A DNA stretch of 40,110 nt from positions 1 to 40,110 of the forward strand of contig QIKY01000169.1 of assembly GCA_003233175.1 (NCBI GenBank), written 5' to 3'. Below the pieces are notes generated by a model, which was not told where the DNA came from, ran no database searches, and saw only the letters and a program-made list of their open reading frames with translations. The stretch is from Planctomycetaceae bacterium. GTDB lineage: Bacteria > Planctomycetota > Planctomycetia > Pirellulales > Pirellulaceae. The position numbers and the translations under genes are program-made. Below, one piece after another: positions 16,204-24,802 of the stretch. Each line of letters opens with the position of its first letter. The first letter of the stretch is position 1.

Positions 16204-16651
16204 TTACTTTGTCTCGGCGCCGCCACTCCAATGCTCTCGGTAAATCGAGTGTCGGTATTGAAACGCTTCTCGCCCACCTTCCATGATTTCTGTAATGCTG
16301 TGAACCACATCCGGCTGATCCAAATCGCCATCTGCATCCCATTTACATTTCTCCTCTTCGACCGCTCGCAAGACCACAACTTGTTTTGCGTCGCCGAGAA
16401 TTGGTAAGTTTGGGTGTACTGGCCGCTGCTTGCCACACTCTGGACACGTCGATTCATCGTCTTGGACGGGGTAATCTTTCGACCTTTGCTTGAGCAGTTC
16501 CGCATGCACCGCGTCGCTGATTTCGATCGCCTAGTTCTCGACGGCATCCAGCCAGCACACTCCCCATGCTTTCATCCACTTCGCCCATTTCCTCGCTCAG
16601 CTGGCGGGCAAACGCCTCGATTCGTCCCCTGATCTGAGCACTAGTTGCCAT
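16204..16651 (-). pseudogene. Decayed gene with CPECGK motif
   Basis: A strong start is visible on the minus strand: AAGGAG six bases before ATG 16651, followed by MATSAQIRGRIEAFARQLSEE. After about 30 codons the protein-like reading jumps to another frame: WLDAVEN, then an in-frame TAG, then a continuation AIEISDAVHAELLKQR and DESTCPECGKQ, and the frame finally ends at 16204. At least one frameshift and one nonsense codon are therefore needed to join it. The single C-x2-C pair and helical N-terminus are weakly reminiscent of the N-terminal region of some transposases, but I could not identify a family. The gene is probably inactive. Confidence 0.5.
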
Positions 16652-16808
16652 CCTTGGCTCCTTACTTTATCCAGCTTTACGGAAAATGCGATCCTCTCGC
16701 CGCCAAAAAAACCAGCCCCAACCTAACCTAAACAACCCCCGCGCGCAAAGTGCGACTTACACCCTCCCAAACGTCCCAAACTCCCAAACGCCCGCTGGGA
16801 ATCTGGTT

Positions 16809-16837
16809 TTGACACAATTCGTGCTTGCTCGTATAAT
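16809..16837 (+). promoter_or_regulatory. Perfect-consensus sigma-70 promoter
   Basis: TTGACA (16809-16814), exactly 17 bases, then TATAAT (16832-16837). All 12 positions match the housekeeping consensus and the spacer is optimal. It points to the small secreted protein starting about 72 bases downstream, and could also read through into the carbonic anhydrase operon. The rest of the 16652-16908 gap holds no supported gene. Confidence 0.75.
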
Positions 16838-16908
16838 CGTTGTTCTGATACTGGCGACGCTCTCAGGGGAGCGGAACAGGGGCCGGTCATCCTTGGTTTT
16901 CGAGTTGG

Positions 16909-17268
16909 ATGGTGCTGATGGCGTTCATGGTACGATCGAAAGCACGGCGGTTTTTCTTGCAGTTGGTAACTGTGTCGATTAGTTTTTGCGTCTTCGCCTT
17001 CCTGCCGCTTTCACATCTGACCGGGCTAACATGCGTGGAATCGTCGGAGGTGGAATGCCCCTGTGAAGACGACGCGGCGAATTCTTCGGAAGAGTTGGCG
17101 GTTTGCTCTTCGACGCGCCGCCGTTTGCATGATCGACGACACAGCGAGTTGCAACGTCGTCAAGAGTCTGGAAGCTTTCCCCAGCAAATCGCTTCTGCCG
17201 CCGCCCGCCGTCCAGCGTTGGTCGGCCATCAGCTTGCCAACGGCCTCAGCGCGCCTTTGCTAATATAG
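16909..17268 (+). CDS. Small exported hypothetical protein with CPC motif
   Basis: 119 residues. The N-terminus has a basic patch and a hydrophobic stretch ([25 protein letters not shown]), a likely signal peptide or anchor. The following segment has [24 protein letters not shown] and a basic [15 protein letters not shown] region, ending [13 protein letters not shown]. No family is recognised, but the arrangement looks like a short planctomycete-type secreted protein. ATG 16909, 16918 or 16927 are all possible; none has a clear Shine-Dalgarno sequence. A perfect sigma-70 promoter lies just upstream, which supports expression. Confidence 0.5.
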   Translation: MVLMAFMVRSKARRFFLQLVTVSISFCVFAFLPLSHLTGLTCVESSEVECPCEDDAANSSEELAVCSSTRRRLHDRRHSELQRRQESGSFPQQIASAAARRPALVGHQLANGLSAPLLI

Positions 17269-17525
17269 GCTGCGCTATTCTCTTGTGCGCCAGCGGGTGC
17301 GTTTCGACAGATTTCGTTCGCAACTGCTCGATTTTCCGTGCTTTGATTGTGCGCGCCCGCCGTGTTTTTTGCTCGGCTGCTACGCCTAATTCGCCAGGAT
17401 TATCTCTGTCGCCCATTCTGCATTCGCACTCCGCGGAACTCCGTGCGCGAATGCCGCTCAGCGCGGCCAAATCGGCCCGCCCGTCCTTAGACCCTTTTTT
17501 CACCGCATCCACGGAGATCATACTC

Positions 17526-18191
17526 ATGCAAAAACTCGTTGAAGGCATCCATCAGTTCCAGAACGGTATTTTCAGCTCCAAGCAACGTTTGTTTGAAGGC
17601 TTGGTTGACGGGCAACAGCCGCTCACGTTGTTTATCACTTGCTCAGATTCGCGAATCGATCCGTCTTTACTCACACAGACGGAGCCGGGCGAACTTTTCA
17701 TTTTGCGAAACGCCGGCAATATTGTTCCGCCCTATGGTGCGGTTGAAGGCGGCGCGGCGGCGACCATCGAATACGCAGTGAGCGTGCTCGGCGTGAACGA
17801 CATCGTGATCTGCGGCCATTCGCACTGTGGGGCGATGGGAGGCCTGCTCGATCAATCGCAGTTGGAAAAGCTTCCCGCCGTTCGCTCATGGCTGGGCCAT
17901 GCGGAATCGACGCATCGCATTATCGAAGAGAACTACTCGCATATCACGGACGCCGCAGCCCGGCTGACGGCGACGGTGGAGGAAAATGTTCTGGTGCAAC
18001 TAGAGCACTTGCGCACGCATCCTACGGTAGCCGCCGCGTTGGGGCGAAAATCGCTGAATCTTCACGGTTGGGTGTACAAGTTCGAAACCGGCCAAGTGTT
18101 CGGCTACCACCCGGAATTCGGGCAGTTCGTTCCCGTAGGACGAACCGGCCTCGCGACTCCAGCCAGCGGGCGCGAGTTGCCGCCGATCTAG
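17526..18191 (+). CDS. Beta-class carbonic anhydrase
   Basis: 221 residues from ATG 17526, which has the Shine-Dalgarno sequence CGGAGAT about 8 bases upstream. It interconverts CO2 and bicarbonate. The zinc ligands Cys39 (in TCSDSRIDP), His98 and Cys101 (in CGHSHCGAM) are all present, with the Asp41-Arg43 dyad intact. [25 protein letters not shown] is the usual middle segment. The open frame extends upstream to 17283, but that stretch is not protein-like. The SulP transporter gene follows after 62 bases on the same strand, suggesting a shared role in bicarbonate supply or pH balance. Confidence 0.95.
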   Translation: MQKLVEGIHQFQNGIFSSKQRLFEGLVDGQQPLTLFITCSDSRIDPSLLTQTEPGELFILRNAGNIVPPYGAVEGGAAATIEYAVSVLGVNDIVICGHSHCGAMGGLLDQSQLEKLPAVRSWLGHAESTHRIIEENYSHITDAAARLTATVEENVLVQLEHLRTHPTVAAALGRKSLNLHGWVYKFETGQVFGYHPEFGQFVPVGRTGLATPASGRELPPI

Positions 18192-18253
18192 AAAAACGGT
18201 ATTCCCCCACGGCAAGATTTTGAGTTCACAAAGTTCGACTCGCGGAATAAACG

Positions 18254-20245
18254 ATGAACAACGAAGCAACGAAGCAGATCGCACGCGGCGGTCTATTCTC
18301 TTCTCCCAAGCAAGATTTCCTGGCCTCGGTCGTCGTGTTTCTAGTGGCGTTGCCTCTTTGCATGGGCATCGCGATTGCTTCCGGCACGCCGGTGGCGACG
18401 GGTTTGATCACGGGCATTATTGGAGGGTTGGTGGTCGGTTGGATCGCCGGCGCTCCGCTTCAAGTGAGCGGGCCGGCGGCTGGCTTGACAGTCATTGTTT
18501 ATGATCTGGTGCAGCAGCACGGGTTGGAAGTTCTCGGCATGGCGGTTTTAATTGGCGGCGCCTTGCAGTTGCTTGCCGGCTTGCTGCGTTATGGGCGCTG
18601 GTTCCGAGCGGTTTCGCCGGCGGTGATCCACGGCATGTTGGCGGGAATCGGCGTGTTGATTTTGTCGAGCCAGTTTCATGTCATGGTCGACGACGCGCCC
18701 AAGGGCAGCGGCATTCAAAATCTGCTCTCGATTCCCGAGGCGATTCAAAAGGGCCTGCCGATGCCGGAGTTGGGCACGACCCAGGAGCGCAGCGCGCGAC
18801 GCGACCTCCTTCATCAGTTCGGAGCGTTGCACGAACAACAAGTGCAGCTGCGCGAACTTGCTGCCGAGCAAATTCCCTCAACGCGTCAAGACCCTGAACA
18901 TAGGCATGAGGTTGATCACGCGCCGCCGCCGATGCTGCCGAGCGCGTCGACGCTTGGTCCGTTGGCGGAAAAACAGGAAGAGCTTTCCGGCGCTCTTGTC
19001 GCGCTGGTTGAGAAATTGAAAACCGAGGGCGTTTCGGAAATAGTCCGCAATCCTCCTCGCTTGAAGCAAGCCACGACAAAACTGCTGGAGCAAAGTCAAG
19101 CCGCGCTCGCCGACTTGCAGCAAGGGCGCGTCGAACAGGTGCGGGCGTCTCAGGCGAAAGTTGAGCAGGGCGTGGGCGAAGTGCTGAGCGAACTCAAGAA
19201 TCACGACTGGGCGGCCAAGGTGGGCTTGCTGACCATTCTGTCGTTGCTGCTCTGGAAGGCGTTTGGCGCCACGCGGAAGAGTCTGGTTCCAGCGCCGTTG
19301 GCGGCCATCGTGATAGCAACCATCGCTACGGCCATTTTGAAACTGCCGGTGCTCTACGTTGAAGTGCCCGACAACCTGTGGCGCGAAATCCATCTTCCCT
19401 CACTGACGGTTCTTCAGTCGGTTCCCCTGGGTGTTGTCGTGCAGGCGGGCGTTGTGCTGGCAATCGTGACCAGCGCCCAGACCTTGCTCACCGCCACGGC
19501 CATCGACCAAATGCAGTCGGGCGCGCCCACGAACTACGACAAGGAACTGGTGGCGCAGGGGGTCGGAAATGTTATCTGTGGCTTTTTAGGCGCGTTGCCC
19601 ATGGCGGGCGTTATCGTGCGTAGCTCCGCCAATATTCAGGCCGGCGCCAAAACACGCCTGGCAACCATTCTACACAGCGTTTGGCTGTTGGTTTTTGTCT
19701 CGCTGTTGGCCTTCGTGTTGCGCATGATTCCCACCGCGGCCTTGGCCGCGATGCTCGTTTACATCGGCTACAAGTTGATTAACATCAAGGCCATCCGGGA
19801 TTTGAGAAAGTATGGCTGGGGAGAAGTCGGGATCTATGCCGCTACCGTCACGACGATTGTCTGCACTGATTTACTGACCGGCGTAATAACCGGGGTTTGT
19901 TTGTCGGCGGCGAAACTCCTGTACACTTTTTCGCACCTGATCGTGAAGTTGGAGGTCGATCAAGCCAACAAAAAAGCGGTTCTCAGCCTCAAGGGTACGG
20001 CGACGTTTATTCGGCTTCCGTTACTCGCCGAAGAACTGGAACGCGTGCCGGGAGATGTGACATTGCACGTCGAGTTCGAGCACCTTGGTTACATCGACCA
20101 CGCCTGCCTCGACCTACTCATGAACTGGGCCAAGCAGCATGAAGCCAATGGCGGCTCGCTGGTCATCGACTGGGAATCGTTGCATGCGAACTTTCGCAGC
20201 AATCCGCAACAAAATCCGGCAGCCGTGAGCGGCCGCGAGGTTTGA
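18254..20245 (+). CDS. SulP (SLC26) family anion transporter, probable bicarbonate or sulfate
   Basis: 663 residues. N-terminal SulP helices include DFLASVVVFLVALPLCMGIAIASG and PLQVSGPAAGLTVIVYDL (the P-V-x-G-P-x-A-x-x-x motif). The second membrane half is normal (LAAIVIATIATAILKLP to YAATVTTIVCTDLLTGVITGV). A C-terminal STAS domain (about 560-650; KAVLSLKGTATFIRLP to EFEHLGYIDHACLDLL) is present. Unusual: about 150 hydrophilic residues (about 166-318) with predicted coiled-coil character are inserted between the two membrane halves. Pairing with the carbonic anhydrase 62 bases upstream argues for bicarbonate transport, as in SulP-anhydrase pairs of other bacteria, but sulfate cannot be excluded. 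Confidence 0.88.
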   Translation: MNNEATKQIARGGLFSSPKQDFLASVVVFLVALPLCMGIAIASGTPVATGLITGIIGGLVVGWIAGAPLQVSGPAAGLTVIVYDLVQQHGLEVLGMAVLIGGALQLLAGLLRYGRWFRAVSPAVIHGMLAGIGVLILSSQFHVMVDDAPKGSGIQNLLSIPEAIQKGLPMPELGTTQERSARRDLLHQFGALHEQQVQLRELAAEQIPSTRQDPEHRHEVDHAPPPMLPSASTLGPLAEKQEELSGALVALVEKLKTEGVSEIVRNPPRLKQATTKLLEQSQAALADLQQGRVEQVRASQAKVEQGVGEVLSELKNHDWAAKVGLLTILSLLLWKAFGATRKSLVPAPLAAIVIATIATAILKLPVLYVEVPDNLWREIHLPSLTVLQSVPLGVVVQAGVVLAIVTSAQTLLTATAIDQMQSGAPTNYDKELVAQGVGNVICGFLGALPMAGVIVRSSANIQAGAKTRLATILHSVWLLVFVSLLAFVLRMIPTAALAAMLVYIGYKLINIKAIRDLRKYGWGEVGIYAATVTTIVCTDLLTGVITGVCLSAAKLLYTFSHLIVKLEVDQANKKAVLSLKGTATFIRLPLLAEELERVPGDVTLHVEFEHLGYIDHACLDLLMNWAKQHEANGGSLVIDWESLHANFRSNPQQNPAAVSGREV

Positions 20246-20385
20246 TGGGAGGAAAACCGGCAAACCGCTTGAGGCATAAACATCGGTCTTGGAAGGCCCT
20301 CGTGCGGAGTATCTTGAAAAACGCGAGGCTATTTCCTCGCGCTAGATTTCACCGACAACACAGCGCATAATGAAGCAGCGCGTGC

Positions 20386-20457
20386 GCGCCGTTGGAGTTC
20401 ACGCTTTAGCGTGTGTCCTGAAGAAAAAGCACGCTAAAGCGTGAACTCCAACGGCGC
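20386..20457. repeat. Family A palindromic repeat, copy 4 (perfect 28-bp arms)
   Basis: The left arm (20386-20413) starts GCGCCGTTGGAGTTC and ends in the inner palindrome CACGCTttAGCGTG. The right arm (20430-20457) is its exact reverse complement; the spacer is 16 bases. Each arm can thus fold alone, or the two can pair with each other. The element sits between the SulP gene and the Tat-signal oxidoreductase, ending 37 bases before the latter's start. This is the most intact copy in the window. Confidence 0.92.
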
Positions 20458-20494
20458 TGTCGGATTGTTTTTTATATTTCAGGAGTGAAGGTTT

Positions 20495-21805
20495 ATGTCG
20501 GAATCGAGAGGCGAACGTCGCGAATTCTTGAAAGCTTCCCTCGCGTCCTGGGCGACGCTCTCGGCGGGCGGCTTTTTTAGCAGTGCCGCCGAAGCCCGAG
20601 AAAAACCGGCGTCGCCCAACGACCGCCCCGGAATTGGCGGCATCGGTTTGCGTTACCAGGGATCCGTGATTACAAATAAATCGATGGCGCACGGCGATGT
20701 CGTGGCGGTCTGCGATGTCGATAGCCATGTGCGCGATCAAGCCCGGGCCGCGTTCGGCAGCACGCCCCGCATTTTTGAGAACTACCAAGATTTGCTGGCC
20801 CGTAAAGATGTTGACGTCGTGATGATCGGCGCGCCCGACCACTGGCACACGAAAATGGTGATCGACGCCTGCCGCGCCGGAAAAGATGTGTACTGCGAAA
20901 AGCCGCTCACGCTCACCATTGATGAAGGCAAGCTACTCACGAAAGTGGTCAAAGAAACGGGCCGCGTGGTGCAGGTGGGGTCGTGGCAACGCAGCGATCA
21001 TCGTTTTCGTTTGGCGGTGGAAATGGTGCGGCAAGGCCGCATCGGTACATTGCAGCGGGTCGAGGTCGTGCTGGGAAAGAACAAAGTCGGCGGGCCGTTC
21101 CCCCACACGCCGGTTCCGAACAATTTGAATTGGAATCTTTGGCAGGGCCAAACGCCCGACACGCCGTACATTCAGGAGCGTTGCCACTACACCTTCCGCT
21201 GGTGGTACGCGTATTCCGGCGGCCAAATGACCGATTGGGGCGCCCATCATATGGACATTGCCCAGTGGGGCATCGACTCCCTGCCGGTCGAGATTCAATC
21301 GTCGGCCAAGTTCCCACACACGCCAGACGGGTATGATGTCGCGATTGACTACCATGTGGCCTACAAATACGCCAATGGCGTTGAGATGACCGTTGCCGAC
21401 ACCGGTCGCAACGGCATCATGTTCACCGGCGACGCCGGGCGTATTTTTGTCAACCGGGGCGCCGTTACCGGAAAGCCGGTGGAGGAGTTGAAAAACAAGC
21501 CGCTTGCTCGAACCGACTTTCACGCCTACGATTTCGACAACCTCACGCGCCCCGAGCGCGTCGGCAAGCTCGACGCCATTGTGAATCATATGGGCAACTT
21601 TTTTGACTGCGTGGTTTCGCGGCGGCAAACCATTTCCGATGTTGTCAGCCAACACCGCAGCGTGAGCACCTGCCATTTGGGCAACATTGCAATGCGCGTC
21701 GGCCGAACTTTGAAATGGGACCCCGTGCAGGAAGTGTTTCCCGGCGACGCCGAAGCCAACGGCTGGCTGAAGCGGGAGCAACGCTCCGGCTTTGAGGTGG
21801 TGTGA
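20495..21805 (+). CDS. Tat-exported Gfo/Idh/MocA family oxidoreductase
   Basis: 436 residues. A twin-arginine signal (GERREFLKASLASWATLSAGGF) precedes the mature domain, so export in folded form with bound cofactor is likely. The NAD(P)-binding Rossmann region holds GDVVAVCDVDSHV and the sequence DVVMIGAPDHWHTKMVIDACRAGKDVYCEKPLT, with the family E-K-P motif. The C-terminal domain has GGQMTDWGAHHMDIAQWGI, typical of planctomycete members. The family oxidises or reduces sugar-type substrates; planctomycetes encode many exported copies thought to act on polysaccharide breakdown products (general knowledge). The start ATG 20495 has the Shine-Dalgarno sequence AGGAG about 11 bases upstream. Confidence 0.92.
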   Translation: MSESRGERREFLKASLASWATLSAGGFFSSAAEAREKPASPNDRPGIGGIGLRYQGSVITNKSMAHGDVVAVCDVDSHVRDQARAAFGSTPRIFENYQDLLARKDVDVVMIGAPDHWHTKMVIDACRAGKDVYCEKPLTLTIDEGKLLTKVVKETGRVVQVGSWQRSDHRFRLAVEMVRQGRIGTLQRVEVVLGKNKVGGPFPHTPVPNNLNWNLWQGQTPDTPYIQERCHYTFRWWYAYSGGQMTDWGAHHMDIAQWGIDSLPVEIQSSAKFPHTPDGYDVAIDYHVAYKYANGVEMTVADTGRNGIMFTGDAGRIFVNRGAVTGKPVEELKNKPLARTDFHAYDFDNLTRPERVGKLDAIVNHMGNFFDCVVSRRQTISDVVSQHRSVSTCHLGNIAMRVGRTLKWDPVQEVFPGDAEANGWLKREQRSGFEVV

Positions 21806-21834
21806 GCCAAAAGCCTGAAGGCGGCGTTTGCGCA

Positions 21835-21911
21835 CCGTTGGAGTTCAGCCTTTAGGCTGGCTTGACAGCGGGCAACACCAAAAAAACATGCTCAAGCATG
21901 AACTCCAACGG
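21835..21911. repeat. Family A palindromic repeat, copy 5 (compensatory variant)
   Basis: Outer arms CCGTTGGAGTTCA (21835-21847) and TGAACTCCAACGG (21899-21911) pair perfectly. The inner units differ from the common CACGCTttAGCGTG and from each other: CAGCCTttAGGCTG (21846-21859) and CATGCTcaAGCATG (21887-21900). Both changes are matched on the other side of the stem, so pairing is kept. It lies 30 bases after the oxidoreductase stop and 46 bases before the recO start. Confidence 0.88.
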
Positions 21912-21957
21912 CGCTGACCGTGAACGTCGACGCGACAAGACGCCGAGGGAAAAAGAC

Positions 21958-22746
21958 GTGTCAACCGAAAAGACAGACGCCATCGTGTTACGCGTAATCG
22001 ATTTCAGCGAAACGAGTTGCGTTGTCACGCTGTTCACCCGAGATTTCGGAAAAATCAGCGCCTTGGCCAAAGGCGCCCGTCGACCCAAAGGGCCGTTCGA
22101 GGCTGCTCTTGACCTGCTGGCCGTCTGTCGCATAGTGTTCATCCACAAATCGACCGATGCGCTCGACCTGCTCACCGAAGCCAAGCTCTCACGCCGGTTC
22201 CGATCCGCATCGAAAGACTTAAGCCGTTTGTATGCAGCGTATTACGTTTCCGAACTACTGAAAGAATTAACCGAGGAAGCAGACCCGCAGCACGACCTGT
22301 ACGACGTCGCGGAAGCCGCCATTAGGGCGCTCGACAGCGGCGCGGCGCCGGCGCGGCAGGTGTTGCGGTTTGAAATGGCGACATTGCGTATTCTGGGGCA
22401 TATGCCCCAGTGCAATGTCTGCGTGGAATGCGGCAAAGATGTTTTTGCAGAAGCGGAAAATAATGGCGGTGAAAAAAAACGCATCGCGTTTGGGCAGGTT
22501 GCCGGCGGGGTGTTGTGCAAGCGGTGTCGGATTGGGCAGCGCAAAGTTGTGTTGGTGACTCCAAACGTGGTTAAGTCGATGCGGGTTTTTGCCGATGCAG
22601 AGTCGGACCAGTGGCGCGATTTGAACACCGACTCACAAACAATGGGGGAGTTGCGCGGTGTGTTGAATTACTATTTCGCGGCGCTGTTGGGGCGTCGCCC
22701 TAGAATGCAGCCTTATTTGAATGCGTTATATACTGCGCACGGTTGA
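21958..22746 (+). CDS. recO: DNA repair protein RecO
   Basis: 262 residues from GTG 21958, which has GAGGG upstream. RecO acts in the RecFOR pathway, annealing DNA and helping load RecA on SSB-coated single strands. Family features: an N-terminal OB fold (DAIVLRVIDFSETSCVVTLFTRDFGKISALAKGARRPKG in order; the S-E-x-S-x-x-x-x-x-F-T and K-G-A-R-R motifs), a helical region YAAYYVSELLKELT, and a zinc site CNVCVECGK...LCKRC. The frame is open back to 21862, but that part reads out of the family A repeat. It is followed at once by a large palindrome. Confidence 0.93.
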   Translation: MSTEKTDAIVLRVIDFSETSCVVTLFTRDFGKISALAKGARRPKGPFEAALDLLAVCRIVFIHKSTDALDLLTEAKLSRRFRSASKDLSRLYAAYYVSELLKELTEEADPQHDLYDVAEAAIRALDSGAAPARQVLRFEMATLRILGHMPQCNVCVECGKDVFAEAENNGGEKKRIAFGQVAGGVLCKRCRIGQRKVVLVTPNVVKSMRVFADAESDQWRDLNTDSQTMGELRGVLNYYFAALLGRRPRMQPYLNALYTAHG

Positions 22747-22759
22747 AAATGGCACATTT

Positions 22760-22851
22760 TCGTTTAACGGCAAGCCGAAGGCGACTGCGTTTCTGTCTTG
22801 CCCGAGCGCGTGGGCTCAAAACGCAGTCGCCTTCGGCTTGCCGTTAAACGA
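22760..22851. repeat. Family C inverted repeat, perfect 33-bp arms
   Basis: The left arm 22760-22792 (begins TCGTTTAACGGCAAGCCG, ends CTGCGTTT) and the right arm 22819-22851 are perfect reverse complements; the loop is 26 bases. The hairpin is 13 bases after the recO stop and could end transcription or protect the mRNA, although it lacks a T-tract. It is unrelated in sequence to families A and B. Confidence 0.92.
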
Positions 22852-22925
22852 GCCAATGCTAGAGGTGAGCAGTATAGTGAGTGGATCCTCGAACGGGATG
22901 AGTCATTGAACAGGACAAGTCATTC

Positions 22926-24239
22926 ATGGGACAAGGACGTCCGAGCATGCGAGTTGTGATTCCAAAATTCATTCGTCGCAAAGGGAGCATTCTCGGGCTG
23001 GCGCTTTTGGGCGGCGTTGTTCTGAGCGGTTGCTCCACCTTTTCGGGCGGGCGTTTGGGCGGCGTGGAGCCCAAGTCAGCCAATAGCGCGTTGTCCAGTA
23101 GCTCTGGCGGTGTTCGGCGCGTGGGGTACGACGAAGAAGTTGCCGAAGAAGACGCCGGCTTTCAAATGTCCGATCTGACGCCGTCGGCCATTGCCGAAAA
23201 CGCCAAGGGAACTTTCGCCCGACTGTCGGGCAAGCCATCGAACGAAGACCTGGCCCAAGGCTTGAAGGAAGAAGCGGAAGGCGAGTATTTGGCAGCGACC
23301 AAAGCGACCGGCGCCGAGCGGACGCAACTGTTTCGATCAGCCGCCAAAAAATTCGCCTCGGCCGCCGCTCGCAAGCCGGAGTCGTCTCTGGAGGAAGAAG
23401 CGCTGTTTCTTTCGGGCGAATCCTTTTTCTTTGGAGATCATTACTGGAAGGCCAACGAGCAGTTTGAGAAGCTGATTGCGGCGTATCCAAACACGCGGTA
23501 TCTGGACACCGCCGAAACGCGGCGTTTCGCCATCGCCCACTACTGGCTGGAAGTGCATCGCGCCGACCCGCAGTCGATCTTCACTTTTAATCTGATCGAT
23601 GAAGAACGCCCCACGCGAGATACGTTTGGCCATTCCTTGCGGGTGTTCGACAAAATTCGCCTCGAAGATCCCACCGGTCGCTTGGCGGACGACGCCACCT
23701 TGGCGGCGGCGAACGCACATTTCCTCGCCGGCGATTACCTCAAGGCGGATAGCTTTTATACCGATCTGCGACGCGGTTTTCCCGCCAGCGAACACCAGTT
23801 CGTGGCTCATTTCATGGGCGCCAAGGCGAAATTGCTCAGTTATCGGGGGGCTGACTACGGCGGCGACCTCCTCGAAGAAGCTGAAAAACTCTTCAAAACG
23901 ATGCGCACGCAATTCCCGATTGAATCGGAAAAACGCCGCAAGGAAATTGAAAAAGCACACGCCGAAGTTCGCCGGGAAAAGGCGGAGCGGGTCTGGCGAA
24001 CTTCTCAGTTTTACTACAACCGGCAGGAATACGGCGCGGCGCGTTTCTCCTATCAAGAAATCATCGACGACTATCCCGGAACGCCACACGCGCAACGCGC
24101 CCAGCAACGTTTAGACGAAATCGCCTCCAAACCAGACGTACCGCCGCAACGCTTGAAATGGCTGGTGAACCTCTTTCCTTCCGAGCAAGATGAAATACCT
24201 GCAATCGCTAACCAACCTCTGGCCGATCATCAACATTGA
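22926..24239 (+). CDS. BamD-like (YfiO) TPR outer-membrane lipoprotein
   Basis: 437 residues, longer than E. coli BamD (about 245). A lipoprotein signal ends in LLGGVVLSGC at about residue 37. The mature part has an acidic low-complexity stretch, then TPR-type helical repeats: KFASAAARKPESSLEEEALFLSGESFFFGDHYWKANEQFEKLIAAYPNTRYLDTAETRRF in order, matching the F-x-x-x-x-x-x-P-x-S/T-x-Y pattern of BamD-type proteins, and a last pair around REYGAARFSYQEIIDDYPGTPHAQRA. BamD helps insert beta-barrel proteins into the outer membrane; here the role is inferred. ATG 22947 is an alternative start with AAGGAC upstream. Its 3' end overlaps the LptE-like gene by 50 bases. Confidence 0.78.
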   Translation: MGQGRPSMRVVIPKFIRRKGSILGLALLGGVVLSGCSTFSGGRLGGVEPKSANSALSSSSGGVRRVGYDEEVAEEDAGFQMSDLTPSAIAENAKGTFARLSGKPSNEDLAQGLKEEAEGEYLAATKATGAERTQLFRSAAKKFASAAARKPESSLEEEALFLSGESFFFGDHYWKANEQFEKLIAAYPNTRYLDTAETRRFAIAHYWLEVHRADPQSIFTFNLIDEERPTRDTFGHSLRVFDKIRLEDPTGRLADDATLAAANAHFLAGDYLKADSFYTDLRRGFPASEHQFVAHFMGAKAKLLSYRGADYGGDLLEEAEKLFKTMRTQFPIESEKRRKEIEKAHAEVRREKAERVWRTSQFYYNRQEYGAARFSYQEIIDDYPGTPHAQRAQQRLDEIASKPDVPPQRLKWLVNLFPSEQDEIPAIANQPLADHQH

Positions 24240-24786
24240 GCGGCGCCGTCCGACGACGGCGCGCCGAATGTTCGCGTGGTTTTTTGCACTGGCGGCTTGC
24301 TGGGCGGTGTCGGGATGCGCCGGCTATCAAATTGGCGCCCGGTCTTTGTACCGGCCCGACATCCAAACCGTGTATGTTCCCGTTTTTGTTTCCGACGCCT
24401 TTCGCCGCAACGTGGGTGAGTTGCTGACCGAAGCGGTGGTCAAGGAAATCGAACTGAAAACGCCCTATAAGGTTGTCTCTTCGCAAAACGCCGATAGCGT
24501 GCTCACCGGCCGAATCACCTCGATACGAAAACGAGTGGTCGGTGAAAATATCAACGACGACCCGCGAGAACTTGAGTTGAGTTGGCAGGTGCAGATCAAC
24601 TGGACCGACCGCCGCGGCCAAACGATCACCCAATATCAAACGCCTTTTTCACCGCTGGCCTTGGAAGTTGGGCAAACGGCCACCTTTGTGCCGGAGGCCG
24701 GGCAATCGTTCGCGACAACCGAACTGGAGTCGATCCAACGCCTGGCGCGGCAGATTGTGGGCCGCATGGAATTGTCCAGCCTGTAG
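24190..24786 (+). CDS. lptE: LptE-family LPS-assembly lipoprotein
   Basis: 198 residues from ATG 24190 (overlapping the preceding gene), or 172 from ATG 24268. A lipobox occurs at WAVSGCAGYQIG, directly after the hydrophobic MFAWFFALAAC. The mature part has the LptE-like pattern: G-Y-x-x-G, then DIQTVYVPVFVSDAFRRNVGELLTEAVVKEIELKTPYKVVSSQNADSVLTGRI. LptE plugs the LptD barrel and helps insert lipopolysaccharide into the outer membrane. The longer start gives an unusually long basic leader, so 24268 is a fair alternative. Coupling to the BamD-like gene makes an outer-membrane assembly pair. A composite repeat follows 16 bases after the stop. Confidence 0.75.
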   Translation: MKYLQSLTNLWPIINIERRRPTTARRMFAWFFALAACWAVSGCAGYQIGARSLYRPDIQTVYVPVFVSDAFRRNVGELLTEAVVKEIELKTPYKVVSSQNADSVLTGRITSIRKRVVGENINDDPRELELSWQVQINWTDRRGQTITQYQTPFSPLALEVGQTATFVPEAGQSFATTELESIQRLARQIVGRMELSSL

Positions 24787-24802
24787 GATTTGGCCAATCA
24801 CG

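Noticed and set aside
17283-17525. N-terminal extension of the carbonic anhydrase
   Set aside because: The residues are not conserved-looking, and ATG 17526 has a good Shine-Dalgarno sequence and the normal family start.
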